From Acidobacteriota bacterium (GTDB lineage Bacteria; Acidobacteriota; Blastocatellia; UBA7656): 64,000 nucleotides of DNA. The stretch covers positions 1 to 64,000 of the forward strand of contig JBFMDH010000037.1 in NCBI GenBank assembly GCA_040754075.1. The letters are read 5' to 3'. This document shows, piece by piece, positions 9,301-17,507 of the stretch (the first letter of the stretch is position 1; every line of letters starts with the position of its first letter). A model generated the notes under the pieces. The model had not been told where the DNA came from. It saw nothing but the letters and a program-made list of their open reading frames with translations, and ran no database searches. Made by a program: the position numbers and the translations under genes.

Positions 9301-9359
9301 CTCTGCGTCCTCTGCGCTTAGGCGACCTCTGCGACAGATTAACCGCAGAGGACGCTGAG
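9301..9359. repeat. Intergenic inverted repeat (CTCTGCG type)
   Basis: Lies between psd and pssA. The arms CTCTGCGTCCTCTGCG (9301-9316) and CGCAGAGGACGCTGAG (9344-9359) pair at 15 of 16 positions. The word CCTCTGCG also occurs in the loop (9326-9333), so each arm is made of repeats of one short word. It would give a strong stem-loop in the psd-pssA transcript and could set relative expression or transcript stability; that role is inferred. Confidence 0.8.
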
Positions 9360-9420
9360 GTTTTCGCAGGCAGAGAAAACTCCGGTTTCCCTTCATTTCA
9401 GCTTATTGCTTCTCAACATT

Positions 9421-10041
9421 TCAAGCTTCGCGCACGCGACCGATGATGGAAATGCCGCCCACCACACGGTCGCCGATGTTTACCAGAATTTCAACTTCAG
9501 GGGGTAAGACCAAATCCATTCGCGAAGAGAATTTCATGAGTCCAACTTTCTCGCCCATCTTTACATAATCGCCTTTCTTCTTCCAAAAAACAACGCGCCG
9601 CGCCAGTAGCCCGGCAATCTGTCGCGCCACCACCGTCACATAACGCCCTTTGATGGTGATGACATTTTGTTCATTTTCAACCGAAGCAATATCTTTGGAA
9701 GCGACATGAAATGCGCCCGGTTTATAAACCAAATCGATAATCTCACCGGCAATCGGTGAACGATTGATATGCACATTGAGCGGCGACAGGAAGATAGCCA
9801 CCTGCACCGGCGAATGGGCATCATTTGCATCAACCGGCGCGAGCATCACCACCCGACCATCGGCAGGCGACAGAATCAATCGTTCATCGGTAAGACACAG
9901 GCGCGCCGGGTCGCGGAAAAAAAAAGCCATAAAGGCGGCTAAGAATAGACAAAGCCCGGCGGCGACCCACCAGGTCAAATAAAGAAAGAGTGCCGCAGGA
10001 ATTAAAAAAATCAGAATGAATGGGATGCCTTCTTTTGCCAT
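9421..10041 (-). CDS. psd: Phosphatidylserine decarboxylase, short (PSD-A) type
   Basis: A 206-residue proenzyme, the usual size for the short class that self-cleaves to make a pyruvoyl cofactor and turns phosphatidylserine into phosphatidylethanolamine. Seen: two N-terminal hydrophobic segments (about 6-40), SPADGRV (58-64), FLSPLNVHINRSP (84-96) and the maturation site GLMKFSSRMDLVLP. In most short PSDs as I remember them the cleavage site reads FGSR; here it reads FSSR (Ser172-Ser173), so the residue before the pyruvoyl-forming serine is Ser, not Gly. All other landmarks look intact, so it is probably active. It heads the probable psd-pssA operon. Confidence 0.9.
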   Translation of the reverse strand: MAKEGIPFILIFLIPAALFLYLTWWVAAGLCLFLAAFMAFFFRDPARLCLTDERLILSPADGRVVMLAPVDANDAHSPVQVAIFLSPLNVHINRSPIAGEIIDLVYKPGAFHVASKDIASVENEQNVITIKGRYVTVVARQIAGLLARRVVFWKKKGDYVKMGEKVGLMKFSSRMDLVLPPEVEILVNIGDRVVGGISIIGRVREA

Positions 10042-10215
10042 TTGGATTTTTCGGGAAAGATGACTTGCAGATTGTTGTTCGTAAAATGAATTTCAGATTT
10101 CGACGGTTTCCGCTTCAATAAATTCTCGTTTGCAAAATACACTGAACCCTATGCCACATCGAGTAGCCGAAATTATCTTGCCGAGATTTTATTCACAATG
10201 GGTTGCCGGACTGTT

Positions 10216-10446
10216 TCAGTGACTCGCCGCTTGTTCTTTATAGCGGCGCATAATCACTTCCATTTGGTCTTTCAGGTGGAGTTTCTTTTTCTTCAGGGTT
10301 GCTTCTTCCATTTGTTCTGCTTCACTCGGATAAGATAATTCGGTCAATTCGCTCAAGCGTTTTTCATATGATTGATGTTCTTGTAAAAGGGTCGCAAACT
10401 GCTCGTCGTTATTGACCAGATATTGTTTCAATGCTTCGGTGTCCAT
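10216..10446 (-). CDS. YdcH/DUF465 family small protein
   Basis: A 76-residue charged helical protein. The pattern LLQEHQSYEKRLSEL (an early His-containing helix), then LKKKKLHLKDQMEVIM, is the DUF465/YdcH hallmark (LKK-x-KL-x-LKD). The start is the ATG at 10446 with AAGGAGAG upstream; the reading frame extends 26 codons further without a ribosome-binding site. Family function is poorly defined. It is a single gene with intergenic DNA on both sides. Confidence 0.8.
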   Translation of the reverse strand: MDTEALKQYLVNNDEQFATLLQEHQSYEKRLSELTELSYPSEAEQMEEATLKKKKLHLKDQMEVIMRRYKEQAASH

Positions 10447-10569
10447 AGGGATTCTCTCCTTAGAGTTAAGAATTTTTTCTGTTCGAGAAAGCCGCTTTCT
10501 TAAAGCGGCAAGATAGTAATTCAAACAACCTCTGATGGCAACGTTGATTTAACCGCTTTCGCAACGCAA

Positions 10570-10603
10570 AAGGGAGAGTAAAAATAGATTTTCACTCTCC
10601 CTT
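10570..10603 (-). terminator. Probable terminator of the propeller gene
   Basis: AAGGGAGAGT (10570-10579) and ACTCTCCCTT (10594-10603) form a perfect 10-bp stem with a 14-base AT-rich loop, 32 bases past the stop codon of the minus-strand PQQ-propeller gene. On the minus strand TTTGCG follows, which is only a short T-run. Confidence 0.55.
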
Positions 10604-10634
10604 CAGCTAATCGATTTTAGGTTTGCACATCTGA

Positions 10635-12146
10635 CTATTTGCCATCTACAGAAAAAGCATACAACTTGTTATTCGGTTTGCCAACGCCCAAAAAAGTGTA
10701 GCCGGAACCGACATACAACGTTCCGTCAACTACCGTGGGACCGCCGCCAACCGCGCCGCCAGTATCATATTGCCAGAGAATTTTGCCGTCTTTGGCATCA
10801 TAGATATAAATGTTGCCTCGCGATGAACCGGCGTAGACCAGTTTATTCGCGCCGCTTCCGGTCACCGTAAGGGGTCCGAAATGCGACCCCTTGTCCTGGC
10901 TTGGCACCTGCCACAAAATTTTTCCGGTCGCCCCATCAAGCGCCGAAACCGTTCCTTGACGGTTGCGGTTTGCAGCATTGGAAATCGCGACATAAACATT
11001 TTCACCATCGGTCGCATTGCCGAATTCGACGCCGCCGAGTTTGCCGCCATCGCCGACTTTCGTGCTCCATACGGTCTTGCCGTCTTTCGGGTCAACTGCC
11101 CAGAAATAGCCGCTCTTTTGCCCTGCGCCAATCAACATCTTGCCATTTGCGCCTTTAAACGACAGCGACATCGCGCCGAAATCGACATCGAGGTCGCTGC
11201 AATCCGGGTCATTTTTGCAATTGAATGTCCAGATGTCTTTGGGGGTCGCCTGATTTGCCCAGATGAGTTTCCCGGTGGCAAGGTCGAGCGCAACAATCGC
11301 ATTCGGATAGGGCGATGCCGGTCCCGTGTACTGATTGCCTGTGGTCACATAGAGGCGATTATCTTTCGGATGAATAGTGATGGTTGACCAGACCGCGCCG
11401 CCCGAAGGTCCTTTGATATTGATGCCGCGTTTATCTACGCCGACAACCTTCGGTTCTTCGGGAATCACATAATACCGCCAGACGGTTTTGCCGGTTTTGG
11501 CATCAACCGCCAGCACGCCGCCGCGAAAGGTGCAGCATTCATACTTGGGATATTTCATCACGCCGCCTTCTTCGTGCGAAGCAACCCCGATGTAGACTTT
11601 GCCGTTGTAGTAAATCGGCGAACTCGTCGCCACCGTGTCTTTGTGGTCGTCAATGCGCACTTTCCAAATCATCTTGCCGGTTTTGGCATCCAGTCCGTAA
11701 AGCCGTCCGGCGAGGTCGCCGAAAAATAGCATCCCGTCGCCATAAGCCGCGCCGCTTCGTGAGGAACTCGCCGGCTTGTCTTCAAATTCCCAAATCTTTT
11801 GTCCGGTCTTGGCATCAAGCGCATACTCTTTGCCGTCCCACGAGCCGAAATAGATCACTCCGCCAACCACTGTCGGTTGACTCGAAACATCCGCGCCCGC
11901 CTCGAACGTCCATTTGAGTTTGAGTTGCGCGGCGGTTTTCGGGGTGATCTTCTTTTCGTGCGGATTGTAGTGCGAGCCTTCGAGGTCGCGCCCGTACATC
12001 GGCCAGTCTGATGCGGCAACCTGTCCGTTTGCGACCGGGTCTTTCGGCGAATCGGCGGCGAGCGTACTGGCTGAATGGTTGATTGCAGAGGCGACAAAAA
12101 TTTGCAGCGTAAACACACAGATAGTAAGTAGAGCTTTACAACGCAT
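10635..12146 (-). CDS. Secreted PQQ-type beta-propeller protein (quinoprotein dehydrogenase-like)
   Basis: A 503-residue exported protein. The start is the ATG at 12146 (MRCKALLTICVFTLQ) because AAGGAAAAGG precedes it and a signal peptide follows; the frame is open 24 codons further upstream. At least seven propeller repeats end in the quinoprotein tryptophan-docking pattern (for example LYGLDAKTGKMIWKV, VLAVDAKTGKTVWRY, YIYDAKDGKILWQY). Adjacent cysteines in ECCTFRGG resemble the vicinal-Cys feature of PQQ alcohol dehydrogenases, especially the polyvinyl-alcohol dehydrogenase type. No heme-binding CXXCH is present. It may be a periplasmic PQQ dehydrogenase or only a structural propeller; the substrate is unknown. 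Confidence 0.78.
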   Translation of the reverse strand: MRCKALLTICVFTLQIFVASAINHSASTLAADSPKDPVANGQVAASDWPMYGRDLEGSHYNPHEKKITPKTAAQLKLKWTFEAGADVSSQPTVVGGVIYFGSWDGKEYALDAKTGQKIWEFEDKPASSSRSGAAYGDGMLFFGDLAGRLYGLDAKTGKMIWKVRIDDHKDTVATSSPIYYNGKVYIGVASHEEGGVMKYPKYECCTFRGGVLAVDAKTGKTVWRYYVIPEEPKVVGVDKRGINIKGPSGGAVWSTITIHPKDNRLYVTTGNQYTGPASPYPNAIVALDLATGKLIWANQATPKDIWTFNCKNDPDCSDLDVDFGAMSLSFKGANGKMLIGAGQKSGYFWAVDPKDGKTVWSTKVGDGGKLGGVEFGNATDGENVYVAISNAANRNRQGTVSALDGATGKILWQVPSQDKGSHFGPLTVTGSGANKLVYAGSSRGNIYIYDAKDGKILWQYDTGGAVGGGPTVVDGTLYVGSGYTFLGVGKPNNKLYAFSVDGK

Positions 12147-12535
12147 TGACCTTTTCCTTTCGATGTCCACTGAATATTTCAGTTGTGATTGAGAGCGCAA
12201 GGATTGTATTGGATACACCCGAACCTTTCAACAGCAAACCATTAACAAACATTGGAATTTGCGCGCAGTGAAGTCAGGAGGCGCTTGGCAACCTACCGGC
12301 GAAGCTTTCAACAAAAAGCCCATCCCCATTTGCCAAAGAATAAAGTTTATCTTCGGATTGAGCAGATGAAACGGATTGAACTGATTAAATTGCTCAGAAA
12401 AATCCGCCCAATCTGCTCAATCCGAAAGATAAACTTTTTCCCTTCAAAAAAGCCTCATCTATTTTAAAAGGCGCTTCTATTTTCAGCGAAGCTGCGCGCA
12501 TTCTCACATTGCCGTTGACTCACCGGAAAAGTAAT
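12147..12535. other. Intergenic region between divergent genes
   Basis: About 390 bases between the propeller gene and the cinA-like gene. It should hold both promoters. The notable content is the long inverted repeat at 12342-12437, listed separately. No further gene was recognised; an open frame at 12252-12467 runs through the repeat and has no homology I can see. Confidence 0.5.
12342..12437. repeat. Long near-perfect intergenic inverted repeat
   Basis: The left arm (12342-12367, AAAGTTTATCTTCGGATTGA then GCAGAT) and right arm (12411-12437) pair over 26 bases with one inserted base. The loop holds related words (ACGGATTGAACTG, TTGCTCAGAAAAATCCG), so the element is again made of one short word repeated. 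A T-run (TTTTTC) follows the right arm. It could be a stable RNA hairpin or a non-autonomous element; no target duplication was seen. Confidence 0.8.
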
Positions 12536-13288
12536 ATGTTTGCTATGCAACAAAAGACTGCGGCAATCATCGTCATCGGCAATGAAATCCTCACCGGCAA
12601 ATCCGAAGACCAGAATGCCACCTACCTGATTAAAGAGCTTTACAAACTCGGCGTTGCCCTGCGCCGCATCGTCATTATCCCTGATGACATGGACGATATT
12701 GTGAAAGCAGTGCGCGAATGCTCGGCGCGTTACGACCATGTGTTCACTTCGGGCGGCATCGGACCCACCCATGACGATTTGACGATTCCCAGCATCGCCC
12801 GCGCCTTTGATTGCGACCTGGTGCGGCATCCCGAACTTGAACGCTTGATTCGCGGCTATTTCGGCGACGACACGGATGAAAAGCGATTGCGCCTGGCGGA
12901 TGTTCCGGCGGGTTCCAATCTGGTGGGCGGGACGCTGACGAGTTGGCCTGTCGTGGCGATGGAAAATGTTTACATTCTGCCGGGGGTGCCGGAATTTTTC
13001 CGCAGAAAATTCGACGCCATACGCGACCGTTTTCAAGCCACGCCGTTTTATGTGCGTACCGTTTTTACTCGCGAAGAAGAGTTGGATATTGCCACGCGAC
13101 TCGATGAAGTCGCCGCCGCGCACAGCGATGTCGAAATCGGTTCCTATCCGGTTTTCGGCGGCGAAGATTATCGCGTCAAAATTACCATTGAAGCCAAAGA
13201 AAAATCGGCAGTTGAACGCGCCCAGAAAGCCCTGCTTGAACAACTCAACCCCGAACAGATTATCAAAACCGAAGCCAACTACGCATAG
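12536..13288 (+). CDS. CinA N-terminal / MoaB-like molybdopterin-binding domain protein
   Basis: About 250 residues matching the N-terminal half of CinA (COG1058 type): IIVIGNEILTGKSEDQN near the start, TSGGIGPTHDD (the MoCF-type binding loop) and ILPGVPEFFR. The C-terminal nicotinamide-nucleotide amidohydrolase domain of full CinA is absent, so this is the stand-alone form. Stand-alone and full CinA proteins act in recycling of damaged pyridine nucleotides or related nucleotide hydrolysis. The start is uncertain: ATG at 12536 or 12545, with an earlier TTG possible. The stop lies three bases from the stop of the convergent antiporter gene. Confidence 0.85.
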   Translation: MFAMQQKTAAIIVIGNEILTGKSEDQNATYLIKELYKLGVALRRIVIIPDDMDDIVKAVRECSARYDHVFTSGGIGPTHDDLTIPSIARAFDCDLVRHPELERLIRGYFGDDTDEKRLRLADVPAGSNLVGGTLTSWPVVAMENVYILPGVPEFFRRKFDAIRDRFQATPFYVRTVFTREEELDIATRLDEVAAAHSDVEIGSYPVFGGEDYRVKITIEAKEKSAVERAQKALLEQLNPEQIIKTEANYA

Positions 13289-13291
13289 CTT

Positions 13292-14407
13292 TTACAATGT
13301 TGCCGGTAAAACTTCGGGCAAGAAGAAAAACGCCATCGCAAAAATAATATAGACTGCCAGCAACAACACGCCTTCCATCCAGTTCGATTCGCCATCCGCA
13401 GCAACCAGGGTCACGATACCGACGCCCAAGCCAACCGTTATCACTTCAAAAGGCGTAAACAATAAATCCATCGGTTTGCCTATCGCATAACTCAGAAAAA
13501 CCAACACCGGCGCGACAAACAATGCGATTTGCATACTTGAACCGACAGCGATGTGATAAGCCAAATCCATCTGATTTTTCATCGCCATCAACACGGCGGT
13601 GCTGTGTTCGGCGGCGTTGCCGATAACCGCGACCACGATGACGCCGATAAATACCTGCGTCATACCCAGAGCGTGCGAGGTTTCTTCAACCGCATGAACC
13701 AGGAGTTCGCTCATCCAGGCGACCAACCCTGTGGCAACCACTAAAACCGTCAAGGCGGTTGCGAGTTTCATCGAAACCGATTCGCGATGCGATTCGCTGG
13801 TTCCGAGATAGAGGTCTTTATGCGTCTTCAAGGCAAAAACCAGACTGAGGATGTAGGTGATAAACAGCACAATGCAAATCTCGACGCTCAGATCATCTTC
13901 GCTTGGCGAGGTGCCGCGTGTAACCCAGTGAAAGACTGCCGGAATCAACAGACCGATGGCACTCAAGGTCATCAGCGTTCCGCTCATCGAAGCGGCTGTG
14001 CGATTGAATTTCTGGTCTTTGAATTTCAAGCCGCCCGCGAGAATGCTGAGTCCCAAAACCAGCAGAATATTGCCGAGTATCGAACCGGTGATCGACGCTT
14101 TGACGACTTCCGTCAGCCCTGCGCGAAGTCCCTGAAAGGCGATAATCATTTCCGCAGCATTGCCAAATGTGGCATTCAACAAGCCGCCGACGCCTGCGCC
14201 AAGGCGTTCGGACAAACTCTCTGTGGCTTTACCCATCCATCCCGCGAGCGGCACAATCGCCAACCCCGAAGCAATGAAGGTCCACAGCGCCGGGCGATGC
14301 GTGTAATGAAAAATGGCTGCGAGCGGGATGAAGATGAGCAGCACATCAAGCCCATGCTCGGTGATAAATTTTTGTACGGGTCCGTTTGTTGTCGAACGCT
14401 TTTTCAT
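13292..14407 (-). CDS. Calcium/proton antiporter, CaCA superfamily (CAX/ChaA type)
   Basis: A 371-residue inner-membrane exchanger with about ten or eleven hydrophobic segments. The two inverted alpha-repeats typical of cation/Ca2+ exchangers are plain: [20 protein letters not shown] (about 77-96) and [20 protein letters not shown] (about 253-272), each with the ion-binding GNAAE motif. An acidic insertion between the halves ([10 protein letters not shown]) is usual in CAX proteins. It probably exports Ca2+ in exchange for H+. An AGAGAA-type ribosome-binding site precedes the ATG. Transcribed convergently to the cinA-like gene. Confidence 0.9.
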   Translation of the reverse strand: MKKRSTTNGPVQKFITEHGLDVLLIFIPLAAIFHYTHRPALWTFIASGLAIVPLAGWMGKATESLSERLGAGVGGLLNATFGNAAEMIIAFQGLRAGLTEVVKASITGSILGNILLVLGLSILAGGLKFKDQKFNRTAASMSGTLMTLSAIGLLIPAVFHWVTRGTSPSEDDLSVEICIVLFITYILSLVFALKTHKDLYLGTSESHRESVSMKLATALTVLVVATGLVAWMSELLVHAVEETSHALGMTQVFIGVIVVAVIGNAAEHSTAVLMAMKNQMDLAYHIAVGSSMQIALFVAPVLVFLSYAIGKPMDLLFTPFEVITVGLGVGIVTLVAADGESNWMEGVLLLAVYIIFAMAFFFLPEVLPATL

Positions 14408-14568
14408 TTCTCTTTTATTTTCCTCACCTGATTGTCTTTTGAATTGCGCAACTACTTGAATCGTTATTAAAGAAATCCGTCCAATTGTACCAATTGCGCT
14501 TGAAGCATCAAGGCGAAGTCAGGCAATGTAGCAACAAATTAAAAATTCGTTTCAATGAGGAAAAAGCG

Positions 14569-15693
14569 ATGAGTGATGGCAGCGTGTTGCAACCCGGTTA
14601 CGGCAGATTGCTTGATGATTTCACGGTCGGCGAAATTTATCATCACCCGTGGGAAGTTACTTTAGATGATGGACTGCTCAGTTTATGCGCGGCTTCGTTT
14701 CTTGACCCCAACCCACTCTATTCCAGTCGACGTTTTGCGCGTGAACTCGGCTTTCGTGACCGCGTCGCGCATCCGATGACACTGATGAATCTGGCGCTCA
14801 GTTCTTCGGTTCATGATGTATCTGAACAAGCCATCGCCCATCTCGCTTATATCAATCTGCGATTTCCCAATCCGGCTTATGCGGGCGATACGCTGTCAAC
14901 CGCATCGAAAGTGCTGTCGGTTCGTCCATCGCATTCAAAGCCCGATAGAGGCGTCGTGCATGTGCGCACCATCTGTCTCAATCAGGACGGCGTGCCGGTT
15001 GTGACTTTCGAGCGTAAAGCCTTAATCCCCGCAGGGAAGCTTAAAAATCGACATCACGCGGAACCTGCTGAACAAGGGTTTCCCGATTCCCTGTTTGCGG
15101 AAAATATTATTACGCCGCCGGAAGAAAGCGAGTTGATTTTGCCGCGTGAAATCAAAGAACAGATTAAAACGCCTGTGTGGTTTGGTCGCCCGCGTGGGCT
15201 TTTTGAAACGTTCGCGGCAGGCGACATCATTTTGCATGGCAACGGGCGCACGATTGGCGAAAGCGAACATATGCAATTGACGATGCTGACGCGCAATTCG
15301 CATCCCTTGCACTTCGATGAAGTCTATTCGCGTGAACACAGTTTTATGAAGACGCGAGTGGTTTGCGGCCCGCTGGTTTTCGCGTGGATTAATTCGCTGG
15401 CGAGCCGCGACACGACGGCGAATGCTTTGTGGGATTTGGGTTACGATAAAGGCGTGCATCCCGCGCCAGTGCTTGCCGGCGATACCTTGTTTGCGGCATC
15501 ACGAGTTATCGAAAAACGCGAGTTTGACACGCAAACCGGCGTCGTAAAATTTCATTTAGTCGGCATGAAAAATAAAAAGCCTGCTGAATTAATCAGCGCC
15601 GGTTATGATTTGTTCAAAGATACGTTTGCCGAAAAAGTTTTTGCCATCGAACGCGAAGTGTTGTTGCCCAAACAGCGCTATCTGAAAAGTTGA
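14569..15693 (+). CDS. Double-hotdog MaoC-like hydratase (beta-methylmalyl-CoA/mesaconyl-CoA hydratase-like)
   Basis: A 374-residue protein of two MaoC-like hotdog domains (about 10-160 and 205-370). Motifs such as YAGDTLSTASKVLSVR and GVVHVRTICLNQDG in the first half, and GESEHMQLTMLTRNSHPLHF and LAGDTLFAASRVIEKRE in the second, follow the pattern of beta-methylmalyl-CoA dehydratase (mesaconyl-CoA hydratase) of the ethylmalonyl-CoA and 3-hydroxypropionate routes. No partner genes of those pathways are adjacent, so the substrate is not settled; another 3-hydroxyacyl-CoA dehydratase activity is possible. The start is the ATG at 14569 with GAGGAAA upstream; the frame is open 28 codons further. 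Confidence 0.75.
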   Translation: MSDGSVLQPGYGRLLDDFTVGEIYHHPWEVTLDDGLLSLCAASFLDPNPLYSSRRFARELGFRDRVAHPMTLMNLALSSSVHDVSEQAIAHLAYINLRFPNPAYAGDTLSTASKVLSVRPSHSKPDRGVVHVRTICLNQDGVPVVTFERKALIPAGKLKNRHHAEPAEQGFPDSLFAENIITPPEESELILPREIKEQIKTPVWFGRPRGLFETFAAGDIILHGNGRTIGESEHMQLTMLTRNSHPLHFDEVYSREHSFMKTRVVCGPLVFAWINSLASRDTTANALWDLGYDKGVHPAPVLAGDTLFAASRVIEKREFDTQTGVVKFHLVGMKNKKPAELISAGYDLFKDTFAEKVFAIEREVLLPKQRYLKS

Positions 15694-15901
15694 AAAATCA
15701 GCACCGTTGTTGAACTCAAAAATGCAACCTTGTAGTATAGGCATGCCGCATCCCCAAGTTAGCCAAAGTGATTCAAAAATTGATACCACGAAACCAATTG
15801 CGTTTCAGCTTATCAAGGCTTTGGGCTTAACGCCTCTCACAAAATTCAAATCGTCGGTCATTCGGAAAAACCGATAAACCGCGCGCTAAGGAGAAGACAC
15901 T

Positions 15902-16309
15902 ATGTTAAAAGAGTTCAAGGAATTTATTGCCAAAGGCAATATTTTGGATTTGGCAGTTGCGGTGGTTATTGGCGGCGCGTTCGGCAAAATCGTCGCTTCG
16001 TTAGTTGATGATGTGATTATGCCGCCGATTGGTAAATTGCTCGGCAACGCTGATTTCGCCAACCTCTACATTCCGCTTGCAGGACAAACCGCCAAGACCG
16101 TTGAAGAGGCGAAAAAATTGGGAGCCGTGATTGCTTACGGCGCATTTTTAAACACCATCATTCAATTTCTGATCATCGCTTTTGTTATCTTTCTGGTCGT
16201 CAAAGCGGCAAACCGGATGAAGAGAAAACAGGAAGAAGCGCCCGCCGCGCCGTCTGCCCAGGAGGTTTTGCTTGCGGAAATCCGCGACCTGCTCAAAGCG
16301 AAAAATTAA
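15902..16309 (+). CDS. mscL: Large-conductance mechanosensitive channel
   Basis: A 135-residue channel subunit that opens under membrane tension to release solutes in hypo-osmotic shock. The N-terminal amphipathic helix and first membrane span are typical ([33 protein letters not shown]), followed by a periplasmic loop, a second span (about 80-100) and a charged cytoplasmic helix. AAGGAGAAG lies just before the ATG. A GlsB/YeaQ-type gene follows on the same strand, and both would fit an envelope-stress or osmotic response. Confidence 0.95.
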   Translation: MLKEFKEFIAKGNILDLAVAVVIGGAFGKIVASLVDDVIMPPIGKLLGNADFANLYIPLAGQTAKTVEEAKKLGAVIAYGAFLNTIIQFLIIAFVIFLVVKAANRMKRKQEEAPAAPSAQEVLLAEIRDLLKAKN

Positions 16310-16403
16310 TTGCGGAAGTAGCGGTTCGATGGCGTCGCAACTTCTCACCTGCTGGAGACGTAAATTTCTTTGTCATCACAAACTCAACTAGGAGGCTTTC
16401 ATT

Positions 16404-16652
16404 ATGGGAATCGGCTGGTTAATCGGACAATTTATTTCGGGACTTATTATCGGCGCGATTGCGCGATTTCTGTTGCCCGGAAAAGATGAGATGGGTTGTT
16501 TGGCGACTGCCGGGGTAGGCATTGCCGGGTCAGCGGTCGGCACATTCATCGGCTACTATTTCCATCTCGGTAAAGGCGGGTTTATCTCATCGGTTTTATG
16601 CACCATTCTGCTGCTCTGGATTTGGCGCAAGGTACAAAGCCGGGAAGCTTGA
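16404..16652 (+). CDS. GlsB/YeaQ/YmgE family membrane protein
   Basis: An 82-residue protein with three glycine-rich hydrophobic segments (GWLIGQFISGLIIGAIARFL, LATAGVGIAGSAVGTFIGYY, ISSVLCTILLLWIW). GAIARFLLPGKDEMG matches the family signature of small transglycosylase-associated/stress membrane proteins. AGGAGG lies nine bases before the ATG. It is followed at once by a strong terminator, so it ends the mscL transcript or is transcribed alone. Confidence 0.88.
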   Translation: MGIGWLIGQFISGLIIGAIARFLLPGKDEMGCLATAGVGIAGSAVGTFIGYYFHLGKGGFISSVLCTILLLWIWRKVQSREA

Positions 16653-16688
16653 GGCATTTTACTCCACTCACCGTCATCCCTTTTCAAA

Positions 16689-16721
16689 GAAAGGCGAGCC
16701 GAATAGCTCGCCTTTCTTTTT
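16689..16721 (+). terminator. Strong intrinsic terminator
   Basis: GAAAGGCGAGC (16689-16699) and GCTCGCCTTTC (16706-16716) form a perfect 11-bp stem with a six-base loop followed by TTTTT. It lies 36 bases after the stop of the GlsB-like gene. Confidence 0.9.
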
Positions 16722-16863
16722 CGTTTTGCCTGGCACCAGGGTGCTATATCAACCACGCCAATTTGCTAATTCCAATCAATTAAAAATAGGCGTTTGTGAC
16801 TATCGAAAACGGAAGCGCAGAGCGATGTGCAAGGCTTCAGCCTATGGTTTAATCCATCATGTA

Positions 16864-16959
16864 ATGAGGGCACGTAAGCAGTGATGGGGTCTTAGAAGCG
16901 TCCATAAGGGCATCAGGGTTAAGCTCTAACCCATCACTGGGGGATGAACGTGTCCTCAT
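16864..16959. repeat. Structured intergenic inverted repeat, possible small RNA
   Basis: The outer arms are ATGAGGGCACGT (16864-16875) and ACGTGTCCTCAT (16948-16959), with one mismatch. Inside, CAGTGATGGG (16879-16888) pairs perfectly with CCCATCACTG (16930-16939). A competing perfect hairpin, GGGTTA-AGCTC-TAACCC (16916-16932), uses three of the same bases. The result is a long hairpin with an alternative fold. No coding frame is involved. It may be a small RNA, an attenuator or a mobile-element scar. Confidence 0.6.
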
Positions 16960-17011
16960 AATTTAAAAACTATTATTACGTTGGTTATTTAAAAATTTAT
17001 TGAGGATTCAG

Positions 17012-17131
17012 ATGGCAAATTTAAGCACCCGGAGTATGCAATTTTCGATTCAAACATTGAGCGACGAAATTTTTACGGTAGCCCTGAACCCGCAAGCTTG
17101 GAATCAATCGGGTCAGGCTGCAAATGATTAA
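17012..17131 (+). CDS. Candidate 39-residue peptide
   Basis: A 39-codon frame starting MANLSTRSMQFSIQTLSDEI, with TGAGGA seven bases before the ATG. It lies 29 bases before another small gene on the same strand. There is no recognised domain. Support is only the ribosome-binding site and position, so it may be chance. Confidence 0.35.
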   Translation: MANLSTRSMQFSIQTLSDEIFTVALNPQAWNQSGQAAND

Positions 17132-17160
17132 TGATGTGTCTTTGATTCAGGAGGCTTGGA

Positions 17161-17340
17161 ATGAAAGAACATATCGTTACTTTACTGATGAACAAGGTCG
17201 GCTTGACTTATGAAAAAGCCGAACAGGTATTTGAAATTGTTATGACTTATATTCAGGAACATCCACAGCACCTCTCATCTTATATGAGTCGAGCGGGGGT
17301 AGGGAGCGAACAGGGGTATCCGGGTAATTTTTTCAACTAA
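17161..17340 (+). CDS. Small helical protein, 59 residues
   Basis: Begins MKEHIVTLLMNKVGLTYEKA and continues EQVFEIVMTYIQEHP, then a Gly/Ser-rich tail. AGGAGG lies eight bases before the ATG, an ideal site. The first 36 residues look like a two-helix unit (a Gly-Leu turn followed by Glu-Lys-Ala), a pattern seen at the start of several short proteins of unknown function, but I cannot name a family. The last 15 residues differ in base composition from the rest, so the frame may have been cut and extended by the GC-rich stretch that follows. Confidence 0.6.
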   Translation: MKEHIVTLLMNKVGLTYEKAEQVFEIVMTYIQEHPQHLSSYMSRAGVGSEQGYPGNFFN

Positions 17341-17507
17341 ACCTGCGTAAGGTGTGTGGGTTGCGCTGCGTCGGCAAAGCAGTCTCGCGCTGCTTTGAGC
17401 TAGACGGGAGGGGAGCCGAATAGCTGTACCGTACGCAGTTGCACGGCGTGACGGTGACTGGTTCACGGTCACGCCTAAATCATTTTCCCCGAAACGATTT
17501 TTTGAAA
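17341..17507. other. GC-rich stretch with two strong hairpins, candidate structured RNA
   Basis: This stretch is richer in GC than its flanks. It holds CAAAGCAG-TCTCGCG-CTGCTTTG (17375-17397, 8-bp stem) and a long hairpin at about 17448-17478, where GGCGTGAC pairs with GTCACGCC and, past one mismatch, GTGA with TCAC. No T-run follows either. No tRNA, intron or known riboswitch pattern fits. Confidence 0.4.

Noticed and set aside
12464-13243. Long minus-strand frame opposite the cinA-like gene
   Set aside because: The plus-strand frame has clear MoCF motifs; the minus frame is a Phe/Arg-rich mirror product without motifs.
16697-17425. Shared 13-mer GAGCCGAATAGCT at 16697 and 17413
   Set aside because: One copy is the loop side of a terminator; flanking bases differ at once, so it may be chance. 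No element could be built around it.
17275-17472. Minus-strand frame through the GC-rich structured stretch
   Set aside because: Arg/Ser/Leu-rich without a domain; it overlaps the hairpins and the 59-residue gene, so it is more likely a by-product of base composition.
17341-17507. tRNA or group II intron domain in the GC-rich stretch
   Set aside because: No acceptor stem plus T-loop pattern and no domain V-like hairpin could be matched.
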